The notes under the pieces are model-generated. The model was not told where the DNA came from. It saw nothing but the letters and a program-made list of their open reading frames with translations, and made no database searches. A stretch of DNA of 64,000 bases. It comes from Planctomycetaceae bacterium (GTDB lineage: Bacteria; Planctomycetota; Planctomycetia; Pirellulales; Pirellulaceae). Where the stretch lies: NCBI GenBank assembly GCA_027487485.1, contig JAIYDN010000101.1, positions 92,128 through 156,127 on the forward strand. Direction: 5' to 3'. Both the position numbers and the translations under genes were made by a program. Positions 36,363 through 45,259 of the stretch are shown here, in pieces (position 1 is the first letter of the stretch; each line of letters begins with the position of its first letter).

Positions 36363-36412
36363 ACTTCAACTTCAACTTCAACCTAAACCTAAACTGTCCT
36401 TCAACTTCAACC
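36363..36412. repeat. Hexanucleotide repeat (AACTTC/AACCTA type)
   Basis: ACTTCAACTTCAACTTCAACC, then CTAAACCTAAACTG and TTCAACTTCAACC, directly follow the permease-protease stop codon. It occupies most of the 75-bp gap before the next gene. Confidence 0.75.
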
Positions 36413-36437
36413 GTTCTCTTAAGAAAGAAACTAAGTT

Positions 36438-37262
36438 ATGAAAATTCGATTCAATCGCTTTGCCTGTGCTGTTGCTCTGTGTTCAGCCTGTGTTGGGGCG
36501 TTGCCAAGCAGCCAGAGTTCCGTCATGGCTCAGGAGACCAGTTCTGCGACAGCAAAATCTTCGTCTGCGACCAAGTCACTTCCAAGCGCTGACGACGTGA
36601 TCAAGAAGTATGTGGCCGCGTCGGGTGGACAAGAGAAGCTTCAAGCGATTAAGTCCATGGTCAGTAAGGGCAAATTGTCGATACCGGCAGCTGGGGTCAA
36701 TGGGGACATCGTTTTACAGCAAGTGTCGGACGGTAAGTTCATGATGAGCATGGAAATTCCGGGCGTCGTGTCGCAGACATCGGGTTCCGATGGCTCCACA
36801 TTGTGGGAAACGTCTAGCGTAACAGGCACAGAAGTTTTAAGCGGTGTGCGTGCGGACCAAACGAAGCTTCAAATGACGTTGTTTCCTTCGCTCGAGATGA
36901 ATCGATTCTTCGATTCGGTGGAATGCACAAGCCAAGAAAAATTTGGTGGCGAAGATTGTTATGTCGTCGAGGCGAAGAAAAAGGGGCAACCGTCGATGAT
37001 ATCCTACTTCTCGGTAGCGACAGGGCTTGGCAAAGGGAATCGTATGACGGTTTCAACCGCCATGGGGGATTTGAAGATTGTTTCCGAGATTAAAACTCAC
37101 ATCGAGAAAAGCGGCATCCAGTTCCCGGGCGAGGTGGAGGCAACGTTGCCCAACGGGATGAAGCAATTGATCACGATGGAAGAGATCGAAGTGAATGCCA
37201 AGATTGATTCCAAAGAGTTTGCTCTACCGGACGAGGTAAAATCGATGGTGAAAAATCAGTAG
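36438..37262 (+). CDS. Exported LolA-like (outer-membrane lipoprotein-sorting type) protein
   Basis: 274 residues from ATG 36438. The track places the start here, with no strong ribosome site visible. A signal peptide (CAVALCSACVGALPSSQSSVMA) is followed by a Ser/Thr-rich linker and then a beta-rich domain beginning ADDVIKKYVAASGGQEKLQAIKSMVSKGKLS and ending DSKEFALPDEVKSM. That beginning, with the aromatic-poor beta strands that follow, resembles the LolA/LolB-like and DUF4292-type fold found in lipoprotein carriers, though similarity by eye is modest. It is downstream of the ABC-permease-protease genes and could be part of the same envelope system. Confidence 0.6.
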   Translation: MKIRFNRFACAVALCSACVGALPSSQSSVMAQETSSATAKSSSATKSLPSADDVIKKYVAASGGQEKLQAIKSMVSKGKLSIPAAGVNGDIVLQQVSDGKFMMSMEIPGVVSQTSGSDGSTLWETSSVTGTEVLSGVRADQTKLQMTLFPSLEMNRFFDSVECTSQEKFGGEDCYVVEAKKKGQPSMISYFSVATGLGKGNRMTVSTAMGDLKIVSEIKTHIEKSGIQFPGEVEATLPNGMKQLITMEEIEVNAKIDSKEFALPDEVKSMVKNQ

Positions 37263-37387
37263 TCACTCCATCGATGTCGAAGTGTTCGTTTGCATGGGTC
37301 GTATTTGTTGGTTCGCATACGACTCATGCAATGGCAGATGCTAGTTCTATGTCTGCGTTCTTGCGACACCGAATCAAGCTAGTCGCG

Positions 37388-38329
37388 TTAGACCAAGTCG
37401 TCGAACGCAACGTCTTTTTCTGTCTCTTTCAGGGCGAGTCGTTTAGCCCAAACGATGCGAAGTCTATTCTTATAGAAGCATCCGTACATGATCAGTACCC
37501 CTGCGGTATATGCTGATACGAAAAGCACGGATCTGAAGCCAAAAAGAACCGTTTGCAAAACGCTGGAAAGCCCAAGCAGCAGCATGAAGATAACAAGTGC
37601 GATGAACACCAGTGTCAATTTGGTTTCCAAGCGGCGGTGAGCGATCCAAAGGCAAAGGTACATCCAGGCTAGTGGAATCCCGCAACCGGCAATCAGCCAC
37701 AAAGCGAGATAGATTGTAAGTTGCGAAAAATTTACATTGAAGTCTTGGTTGAGGTCTGCGTTGAAGCTTCGGATCCAACCAAATAAAAAGCAGGCGGGGA
37801 CAATCCCAATCAAGATAAGCAAGGCTGGCAGAGCGACATATAGACCGACGCTCAATGGGGGGAGACGCACGATGTCGCCATTTAGGCTCAAGCACAATCC
37901 AAGGAACCGCTGGAATAACCATCCCACGATGACGACAGAAATCGCATAAGCCACGAACGGAAAAAGCAAAAACCCTGAAAAGAAAACGAGCTGCGCACCA
38001 ATGTACAGCAGTGCCAGCGCCACGGGGACCAAACGATTTGGGTCGCGGTTTGGAAAAAGAAATAAGCAATGTGCCAGGAACATGAAGATCCCAAAATCGC
38101 AACCCAGGGACGCGGTCGACGCTGTTGAGATCATCCAGTTGCCGAAAGCGCTTACCCCACGGGTGTTGGAGCCTGTGGAAATGAGGCAGGCATAGACAAC
38201 GATTTTTGCAAGGAAGCTGGCTAGTAAAACCAAGCTGCAATCTACAGACGCTCGGCCAATCGCCACGTGAACCAACTCAGGATCGTTGCTAATGACTGGT
38301 TGGGATTCGCCAAGTTCAATCGCTTGCAT
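37388..38329 (-). CDS. Multi-pass membrane protein, function unknown
   Basis: 313 residues from ATG 38329. About eight hydrophobic segments, beginning VDCSLVLLASFLAKIVVYACLI and ending VLFVSAYTAGVLIMYGCF, occupy almost the whole protein. A short cytoplasmic N-terminus and a basic C-terminus (RLALKETEKDVAFDDLV) frame them. I recognise no catalytic or transport motif. The frame is supported by consistent hydrophobic periodicity, which the antisense and shifted ORFs over the same bases lack. It is convergent with the LolA-like gene. Confidence 0.75.
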   Translation of the reverse strand: MQAIELGESQPVISNDPELVHVAIGRASVDCSLVLLASFLAKIVVYACLISTGSNTRGVSAFGNWMISTASTASLGCDFGIFMFLAHCLFLFPNRDPNRLVPVALALLYIGAQLVFFSGFLLFPFVAYAISVVIVGWLFQRFLGLCLSLNGDIVRLPPLSVGLYVALPALLILIGIVPACFLFGWIRSFNADLNQDFNVNFSQLTIYLALWLIAGCGIPLAWMYLCLWIAHRRLETKLTLVFIALVIFMLLLGLSSVLQTVLFGFRSVLFVSAYTAGVLIMYGCFYKNRLRIVWAKRLALKETEKDVAFDDLV

Positions 38330-38646
38330 TTTGGTATCTCGAGCGTTCTATGCGGAAATGTTTATTGAAGATAAAGCGATGTTTGCAATCGATGCGTCAA
38401 GGGGGACTTTTTCAGGTACCGTGGGGCAAAGTCTGGTATTCTGGCATGGGACGCATTCGTCCGAGCCTAAAGTTGCTCCCTGGGAATTGTCTGGGGTAGC
38501 GAGTACAATTAGCTTCTGCGATTCTTGGTAGATCCATAGTCTACTCAATTGCCACGCCCGCCGGTCCAGCCTTCCTTCCTACCCTCCCACCGACCCAACC
38601 TAGGATTCGGTGCGGACAATCCCTCCAATGCAAAGTGCTCGCAATC
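38330..38646. other. Intergenic region
   Basis: About 317 bp between a minus-strand membrane gene and a plus-strand operon. It contains a pyrimidine-rich segment near 38570-38600 (CCTTCCTTCC, CCCTCCCACC) and must hold the operon promoter, but I cannot place one. An 81-codon ORF at 38286-38531 is not supported. Confidence 0.45.
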
Positions 38647-40935
38647 ATGAGCAATCCATTTTCCCTGCAATACGGTTCGGCTCCGAAAGGTGATTCGTGC
38701 CAAGGCATACTTGGCCATGCTCTCGTAGCTTTGGCATTCTGCATTGGCATTTCCTGTTTTTACGGAAGATTGCCAGCGAACGAGCCTAAAAGTCCCAGCG
38801 TCTCCGTCAGTTTCGTCAATGACGTTATGCCTGTTTTGACAAAGGCTGGTTGCAATTCCGGAGTGTGCCATGCCAAGGCGGTCAACGGGCAGAATGGCTT
38901 TCGGCTGTCTCTTCTTGGATTTGAACCTCAAGATGACTATGTTCATTTGTTAAAAGAGGGACGGGGACGGCGGCTTTCCATGGCCTCGCCTGCATCTAGT
39001 TTGATCCTTAGCAAAGCGTCCGGTCAGGTTCCGCATCGAGGCGGTGTTCGATTGAGTAAGGAATCGACCGAGTACGCGACGTTGCTCGGCTGGATCCGCG
39101 ACGGCGCCAAGTACGACGGTCCCACGGCTACTAAATTGCTGTCCATTCAGGTTCAGCCCGACCGAGGGACGCTTCCGCCAAAATCGCAGCAACAGTTAAC
39201 TGCCATTGCCGTGTACGCGGACGGCACACAGCGTGATGTTACGAAGCTTGCCTTGTTTGAGTCCAATGAAAAGAGCATGGCCGAAGTGTCGGAGCATGGG
39301 TTGGTTCAAGCCATGGAACTTCCAGGGAGGGTTTCCATCATGGTTCGCTATCAAGGGCTCGTGTCGGTCTACAGCGCATCGATTCCGCTCGGGGCGATGG
39401 TTGATTCCATTCCTGCTTCCAAAGGCTTCATCGATGATGCTTTGTTTTCTAACTTGAAAGAGTTGGGGATTCCTCCTTCCCCCATTTGCGATGATGCAAC
39501 GTTTGTTCGTCGTGTGACTTTGGATGTCGCAGGCAGGCTTCCGACCACGCAAGAACTAGATTCTGTTGTCGGTAGCACGGACCCAAACAAGCGGGACACG
39601 TTTGTGGCAAAGCTGCTTCAAAGTTCGGAGTACGCTGATTTCTTTGCCAACAAGTGGACGGCGATGCTCAAGAATCGTCGCGACGACGCAAGCGACATCA
39701 CTTCCAATTTTGCATTCTATTCGTGGGTACGCGATAGCCTATTGCAGAATAAGCCATACGATCAAATGGTTCGCGAACTTTTGGCGGCTACAGGTACCGT
39801 GCAGTCGAACCCACCGGTAGCTTGGTACAAGCGAGTCAAAGAACAGAAGCAGCAGTTGGAGGATGTTGCTCAGTTATTCTTAGGTGTTCGTATGCAATGC
39901 GCCCAATGCCACCACCATCCCTTTGAAAAGTGGAGCCAAGACGACTACTACAGCTTCGCTGCATTCTTTAGTCAAGTCGGCCGCAAGCCAACATCAACTC
40001 GTGGCGAGGATATGATTTTTCACAAACGAGGAATCGCCACCGCAGCCAATATCAAGACAGGAACTGTCCTGAAGCCTGCGGCTCTTGGTACGAGCATCGA
40101 TTCCATCACTGCCGACCAAGACCCACGGCTACATCTTGCCAATTGGATGAGTGACCCTAAGAATCCTTTCTTTGCCAAAGCGGTGGTCAATCGTTACTGG
40201 AAGCACTTTTTTCGCCGAGGTCTTATCGATCCAGAAGATGATATTCGCGATACGAACCCACCGTCGAATCCTGAATTGCTTGCGGGGTTAGAAAAGCATT
40301 TTATTGCAAGCGGATTCGATCTGAAGGAACTGGTTCGTGTGATCGTTACATCCAATGCGTACCAGCTTAGCTCTGTTCCAAACCAATCCAATTCTGCCGA
40401 CCAACAGAACTATTCGCGATACTACCATAAGCGATTGCAGGCCGAGGTTCTGTTGGATTCAATCGATGATGTGACCGGTGCAAGGACTGATTTTCAAAAC
40501 TTGCCGACGGGAACTCGGGCGGTTGCCCTGCCCGACAACAGCTACAACAATGCGACTCCCTTTCTCAAGGTTTTTGGGCGTCCAGAGAACGAGAGTGTTT
40601 GTGAATGCGAAAGAACTCAATCATCTAGTTTAGCGCAGAGTTTGCATTTGATGAACGCTGGAGATGTCAAAGCTAAACTTGCAACGGCCGGTGGACGAGC
40701 GGATTTGATGTCCAAGTCGCAAAAGCCCATGGAAGAGCGTGTGACGGAACTGTATCGAATTGCATTCGGTCGATCTCCCTCGGCAGCCGAACTGAGTGGG
40801 GCTGTGGACTATTTGACGGAACCGAGCTCCGCGGATGCGAGCGGTGTTTCGGTAGGCCAACCAGCTAGCCCAGAACGATTTCAAGACCTTATCTGGGCCT
40901 TGATCAATACCAAAGAATTTCTCTTTAATCACTGA
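38647..40935 (+). CDS. PSCyt-like DUF1549-DUF1553 protein with Big2 domain, form 3
   Basis: 762 residues from ATG 38647, 12 bp inside the track's GTG start. After a hydrophobic segment (ALVALAFCIGISCFYGR) the N-terminal heme-like motif is CNSGVCHAK at about residue 68. A Big2 immunoglobulin-like domain lies at about 165-246 (LTAIAVYADGTQRDVTKLA, MAEVSEHGLVQA). DUF1549 covers about 258-435 with CAQCHHHPFEKW, and DUF1553 about 485-720 (FFAKAVVNRYWKHFFRRGLI, LAQSLHLMNAGDVKAK). Big2 modules mediate surface binding. It heads a three-gene operon: the next gene begins 10 bp after this stop. Confidence 0.92.
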   Translation: MSNPFSLQYGSAPKGDSCQGILGHALVALAFCIGISCFYGRLPANEPKSPSVSVSFVNDVMPVLTKAGCNSGVCHAKAVNGQNGFRLSLLGFEPQDDYVHLLKEGRGRRLSMASPASSLILSKASGQVPHRGGVRLSKESTEYATLLGWIRDGAKYDGPTATKLLSIQVQPDRGTLPPKSQQQLTAIAVYADGTQRDVTKLALFESNEKSMAEVSEHGLVQAMELPGRVSIMVRYQGLVSVYSASIPLGAMVDSIPASKGFIDDALFSNLKELGIPPSPICDDATFVRRVTLDVAGRLPTTQELDSVVGSTDPNKRDTFVAKLLQSSEYADFFANKWTAMLKNRRDDASDITSNFAFYSWVRDSLLQNKPYDQMVRELLAATGTVQSNPPVAWYKRVKEQKQQLEDVAQLFLGVRMQCAQCHHHPFEKWSQDDYYSFAAFFSQVGRKPTSTRGEDMIFHKRGIATAANIKTGTVLKPAALGTSIDSITADQDPRLHLANWMSDPKNPFFAKAVVNRYWKHFFRRGLIDPEDDIRDTNPPSNPELLAGLEKHFIASGFDLKELVRVIVTSNAYQLSSVPNQSNSADQQNYSRYYHKRLQAEVLLDSIDDVTGARTDFQNLPTGTRAVALPDNSYNNATPFLKVFGRPENESVCECERTQSSSLAQSLHLMNAGDVKAKLATAGGRADLMSKSQKPMEERVTELYRIAFGRSPSAAELSGAVDYLTEPSSADASGVSVGQPASPERFQDLIWALINTKEFLFNH

Positions 40936-40945
40936 GCTTCAAGTC

Positions 40946-43024
40946 ATGATATCTTCAGCCCAAGCCAAGTGTCCTTTCATTGATCATACGAGGTCGCGTT
41001 GCATCGCTCTCTCTGCAATGCTTTTGATGTGGGCTGCAGGCCCCGCGATTCTTTCGGCTCAATCGGTTTGTCTTCCATTGCCCAGATTGCTCACGATGAT
41101 GCCGATGGGTGGATCGGTTGGCTCGCAGGTTGAAATAGCAATCACGGGGGAGCACTTGGATGAGGTTAAAGAACTGTTGTTCAACCATCCAGGGATTGTC
41201 GCCAAAGCCAAGCAAAATGATGCTGGGCAGATCGAGCCGAACAAGTTCCTTGTTCAGATTTCAGCGGATTGCCCGACGGGATTGTATGAAGCACGCGTAT
41301 TGAGCAGGCTCGGGATATCTTCGTCGAGAATCTTCTCGGTCGATACGCTTCTCGAGTTAAAACAAACGGCTCCCAACACATCGTTGTCGACCGCCATGGA
41401 GATCCAAGTGAACTCGGTAACGAATTCCGTGATGACTGCCAGATCGATTGATTTCTATCGCTTTATGGCTCAAAAAGGGCATCGCTATGTTGTTGAGTGT
41501 TCTTCGCGTGGTATCGATTCCAAGCTGGATCCCGTTGTTATCATTGCGGACTCGCAGGGGCGCGATCTAGCGGTTGAACGTCGAGGTGACCTGCTGGACT
41601 TTACTGCGTCCCAGGACGGGCCGCATCTTATCAAGGTTCATGAGTTGACTTTTAAGGGTGGGCCTGCTTATTTCTATCGGTTGCATTTCCAAGAATTGGC
41701 CGCCGATTCCGTACTGCCACGTTTTGCGTCTACGCGTTCGGTCAGCGCATTTTCTTGGCCGCCGACAGGGCTTCCTGCGAAGGCAATAAGTGCCGAATTG
41801 GAACCCAATGGCGTTTCGGTTCCGCAGCAGATTGCGTTGCCTTGCGACTTGTCGGGTAGCTTTTACCCAGCTGCGGATGTCGATGTTTTCGAGTTTTCGG
41901 CTCGAAAGGGAGAAACGTGGTGGGTGGAGGTCGCGTCGGAGCGACTTGGGCGGCCAACCGACCCAGCGATCTTGGTCCAGCACGTGACTGGCGAACCTGG
42001 CAAAGAGCAACTTGTCGATGTCGTCGAGTTATTAGACATCCCAAGCCCGGTAAAACCTTCAAGCAATGGGTATGCCTACGATGGACCTGCTTATGACGGT
42101 GGTTCTCCGGATATTTTGGGCAAGATTACTCTTCCGCAAGATGGCGTCTATCGATTGCAATTGACCGATTTGTTTGGAGGCACTCGCAAAGACCTTCGCA
42201 ATGAGTATCGGATGATCATTCGCAAAGCAGCTCCCGATTTTGCATTGGCCGCATGGAGTCTGCATATGGAGCTTCGTAATGGGGATCGCAACGCTTTGTC
42301 CAAACCGCTTGCGTTGCGTGCGGGTGCGACCGTTGCGTTGGAGGTTGTCGCGGTGCGGCGCGATGGGTTTGACGGCGATATTCAGCTTCAGTTGAATGGT
42401 CTTCCGAATGGCGTCTCGGCTCAAGGCTTGAAAATCCCCGCAGGGAAATCGCGTGGTATCATGTTGGTCACCGCCCAATATGACGCACCAGTGGCATTAG
42501 CGAATCTCGATTTTGTAGGCTCGGCTACCATCGATAATCAGCTTGTTTCAAGGCAAGTTCAGATGGCGGATTTTGCTTGGCCCATTCCTGATTCCTGGGG
42601 CGAGATTCCTGCACCGAGGTTGGTAAGTGGTTTGCCCTTGTCGGTAACCAATCATGAACCAGCACCCATGTCGATCGCCGCCCAGGACCGCAAAGTCATC
42701 GAAGCGACGGCTGGCAGCAAAGTGACGATTCCTTTGGTGCTGACCAAACGCATGGACTTTTCAGGCTCGACGTTGCAGATGAAGGCGTTTGGTGACGGAA
42801 TGGAAAGGTTGCCTCCTTTCAACATCTCGTTGGACGCAGCTAATTCGGAGGCCGTGATCGACTTGGCTTCGCTCCAATTAACGCCAGGCGAGTATTCGTT
42901 TGCCTTTTATACGGGGGCAGTGGCCAAGTATCGAATCAAGCCTGACGCTCCTTCGCAAGACACCGTTGAAATCGTCATTACCGAACCCATTTCTATTCGT
43001 GTAAAACCCATGGAGCCAAAATGA
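40946..43024 (+). CDS. Exported protein with PPC-like beta-sandwich domains
   Basis: 692 residues. A signal peptide lies near ALSAMLLMWAAGPAILSAQ. The sequence then reads MMPMGGSVGSQVEIAITGEHLDEVKELLFNHPG, which resembles an IPT/TIG-like strand order, followed by two PPC-like domains, one with FYRFMAQKGHRYVVECSSRGIDSKLDPVVIIADSQG and one with VDVFEFSARKGETWWVEVASERLG. PPC domains are usually found on secreted peptidases and cell-wall proteins. No catalytic domain is visible, so an adhesive or structural partner of the cassette is likely. Its stop overlaps the DUF1501 start by 4 bp (ATGA). Confidence 0.85.
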   Translation: MISSAQAKCPFIDHTRSRCIALSAMLLMWAAGPAILSAQSVCLPLPRLLTMMPMGGSVGSQVEIAITGEHLDEVKELLFNHPGIVAKAKQNDAGQIEPNKFLVQISADCPTGLYEARVLSRLGISSSRIFSVDTLLELKQTAPNTSLSTAMEIQVNSVTNSVMTARSIDFYRFMAQKGHRYVVECSSRGIDSKLDPVVIIADSQGRDLAVERRGDLLDFTASQDGPHLIKVHELTFKGGPAYFYRLHFQELAADSVLPRFASTRSVSAFSWPPTGLPAKAISAELEPNGVSVPQQIALPCDLSGSFYPAADVDVFEFSARKGETWWVEVASERLGRPTDPAILVQHVTGEPGKEQLVDVVELLDIPSPVKPSSNGYAYDGPAYDGGSPDILGKITLPQDGVYRLQLTDLFGGTRKDLRNEYRMIIRKAAPDFALAAWSLHMELRNGDRNALSKPLALRAGATVALEVVAVRRDGFDGDIQLQLNGLPNGVSAQGLKIPAGKSRGIMLVTAQYDAPVALANLDFVGSATIDNQLVSRQVQMADFAWPIPDSWGEIPAPRLVSGLPLSVTNHEPAPMSIAAQDRKVIEATAGSKVTIPLVLTKRMDFSGSTLQMKAFGDGMERLPPFNISLDAANSEAVIDLASLQLTPGEYSFAFYTGAVAKYRIKPDAPSQDTVEIVITEPISIRVKPMEPK

Positions 43025-44454
43025 GTGATCCATTTCATGCCTCGAGCGTTCGTTGTGCTGGACCGCAGAGCTTTGGTCAAGGTGGCCGACGCGGGTTTAT
43101 CAAGATGGGACTTGCTGGTTTTGCGAGCCTTAGTTTGCCGGGCTTGCTACGGCTAAAATCAGCCACTGCGTCTGCCGGAGCTCCCAAGCTCAAGAAGTCC
43201 ATCATTATGGTTTGGAAGCCAGGGGGGTGTTCACATCTGGATACCTATGATCCTAAACCCGATATTGGCAGTGAATACAGAGGGCCCTTCAAAACGATTT
43301 CCACCTCAGTTCCGGGCATGAACTTTACCGAGCTCCTGCCTATGCAGGCTCGAATCGCAGATAAGCTGACGGTTTTGAGATCCATGCATCAAACCGCGCC
43401 TGGCCATCCGGCGGGCTCCATGCAGATGCTATCCGGGGATCCTGAAACCAGAGACAAGCCGAAACCCAAGTATCCAGACTGGATGACGGTCGCGAATTAT
43501 TTGCGATCGAAAGATGCGCCTCGAGACAATCCGTTGCCTCGCTATGTGGGGGTGAATCCCCCGCTGGAATACAACGGACCGGCCTATTTGGGAGATGCGT
43601 ATTCCCCGTTCACGGTGATGGGAGATCCAAACCTGCCCACTTTCTCTGTACCGAACATCGGGCTTTCTGATCCCAACGAAGTGAAGCGTCTAAGTCAGCG
43701 AAGTACTTTGCGACAGCGACTTGACACGCTCGACAGGGCCTTTGATAAGCAAGGGGAATTAGGAGCTCTCGACCAGTTTGAAACTCAGGCGATGTCCTTG
43801 TTAACAAGTCCATTAACCCGAGAAGCGTTTGACCTGACCAAAGAAGACGAACGAACGCGAGATCGATATGGTCGCAATGCTTGGGGACAGCAATTGTTGA
43901 TGGCTCGCAGGTTGGTCGAAGCCGGGGTAGAGGTGATGACAACCAGTATGAGCGGTCCGTTGTGCGGTCGTGTCGGGAATTGGGACGATCACGCTGTGAA
44001 TCATCATATTTTCGATGCGATGCGTTATCGAGCGCAAGCTTACGATCAAGCCGTCACCGCATTGATTGAGGACATTTATGAGCGAGGACTTGATCAGCAG
44101 GTATTGGTGGTCGTCACGGGTGAATTTGGTAGAACGCCAAAAATTGAACACTCACCAAGCACGGGCGAGGGGATCGGGAGCGGCCCCGCCGGAACAACTC
44201 AGCCAGGCCGAGACCACTGGCCTCGAGCATTTTCCAATGTATGGGCAGGCGGTGGAATTCAGACTGGGCGTTTCATTGGTGCGACCGACAAACGAGGGGA
44301 AGATCCCATCGAACGCGCTTGTTCGGCCGGTGATTTCTTGGCCACCATCTACCATCACTTGGGAATCGATTCGGCCAATACCTTTATCAACGACCTGAAC
44401 GGCCGGCCAACTCCCATTGTCGATCGCGGCAGGCCAATCGCTGAACTGATATAA
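43021..44454 (+). CDS. DUF1501 protein, copy 2 (Tat-exported)
   Basis: 477 residues from ATG 43021. A twin-arginine signal (GRRGFIKMGLAGFASLSLPGLLRL) is followed by SIIMVWKPGGCSHLDTYDPKPDIG, LTVLRSMHQTAPGHPAGSMQ, LVVVTGEFGRTPKIEHS, and RDHWPRAFSNVWAGGGIQTG. Compared with copies 1 and 3 it has a shorter spacer between the N-terminal and central parts. It is the third gene of the operon, coupled by a 4-bp overlap to the PPC-domain gene. The function is not established. Confidence 0.92.
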   Translation: MSDPFHASSVRCAGPQSFGQGGRRGFIKMGLAGFASLSLPGLLRLKSATASAGAPKLKKSIIMVWKPGGCSHLDTYDPKPDIGSEYRGPFKTISTSVPGMNFTELLPMQARIADKLTVLRSMHQTAPGHPAGSMQMLSGDPETRDKPKPKYPDWMTVANYLRSKDAPRDNPLPRYVGVNPPLEYNGPAYLGDAYSPFTVMGDPNLPTFSVPNIGLSDPNEVKRLSQRSTLRQRLDTLDRAFDKQGELGALDQFETQAMSLLTSPLTREAFDLTKEDERTRDRYGRNAWGQQLLMARRLVEAGVEVMTTSMSGPLCGRVGNWDDHAVNHHIFDAMRYRAQAYDQAVTALIEDIYERGLDQQVLVVVTGEFGRTPKIEHSPSTGEGIGSGPAGTTQPGRDHWPRAFSNVWAGGGIQTGRFIGATDKRGEDPIERACSAGDFLATIYHHLGIDSANTFINDLNGRPTPIVDRGRPIAELI

Positions 44455-44498
44455 GACCTGTGATTGAGATCCGTTGTTGCGAGAGTTGCCAGCGTTAC

Positions 44499-45125
44499 TC
44501 AGATCGTTGGCAACATGTCGCGAGCCGTAAGCCGTTTCATTAGATCCGGTCCAAGCGAACGTTTCAGATCGTCGTCTAACCAGTATCCCATGTAGTCCGA
44601 TACGACGATTGCAAAATCTTCAGTCGGCTTCAGGCAAGTGGTCCAATCGTACGATTGGAGATGGGTCGCAACCCGGTGTAGCATTTCCCGAAGTGGGAGC
44701 AGGGCATTGTACTCTTCTTGCAAAGCGTCTTCATCCTGCAGCGATTTTACTTTTGATTCCAGACCGTAGGATTCGGCCAGCAGTTCATAACATTCGTCGA
44801 CAGAGTGTTCGACCAGTTCGCATTCGTCCAGAAACAAGCGGCCGGGTGCATCGGCTTCTTCCGTCTGTTGGGGGCACCACAGGATGTCATACTTGTCGCT
44901 GGGATCGTCCAGCTTGAGTTGGGGGAGATCTTTCAGCAACAAGTCAGTTGCAACGCCGATATGAGGAAGCCAATCGTCGTCGTAGTCTTGGTACCAAATG
45001 AAAATCGCATAGGCAGCGGAGGGTACTTTCAGCTCCTGGATGGCGATCGGAATCCAATCGATCAAGTCCCGTTCGATCGACTTTAGGAGTTGTTGGATTC
45101 GCTGATCGTGTTTGCTGGTTGCCAT
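44499..45125 (-). CDS. Hypothetical acidic protein
   Basis: 208 residues from ATG 45125. The track extends to 45203 with 26 residues that look unrelated. Mostly helical and acidic, without signal peptide or membrane segment. It shows a block AYAIFIWYQDYDDDWLPHIGVATDLLLKDLP and a Trp/Asp-rich C-terminus (SDYMGYWLDDDLKRSLG). I do not recognise a family. It sits just downstream of the DUF1501 copy 2 gene, convergent with it. Confidence 0.66.
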   Translation of the reverse strand: MATSKHDQRIQQLLKSIERDLIDWIPIAIQELKVPSAAYAIFIWYQDYDDDWLPHIGVATDLLLKDLPQLKLDDPSDKYDILWCPQQTEEADAPGRLFLDECELVEHSVDECYELLAESYGLESKVKSLQDEDALQEEYNALLPLREMLHRVATHLQSYDWTTCLKPTEDFAIVVSDYMGYWLDDDLKRSLGPDLMKRLTARDMLPTI

Positions 45126-45259
45126 GTGGGAAGCTCTAAAACGTAGGGCAGGTGATGCATGCAAGGACTGTCGGATATCGTAACTGCAATCAACAGCACG
45201 CAAAGGGGCGAAAAGACGGAAACGCCAAATCCATTGTTGCGGCGGTTTTTGAGGAGATC

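Noticed and set aside
37470-38240. 256-codon minus-strand ORF
   Set aside because: Shifted frame of the membrane protein gene; Cys/Trp/Arg-rich without hydrophobic periodicity.
38286-38531. 81-codon ORF in the gap before the Big2 PSCyt operon
   Set aside because: It begins inside the antisense of the membrane protein gene and has no recognisable feature.
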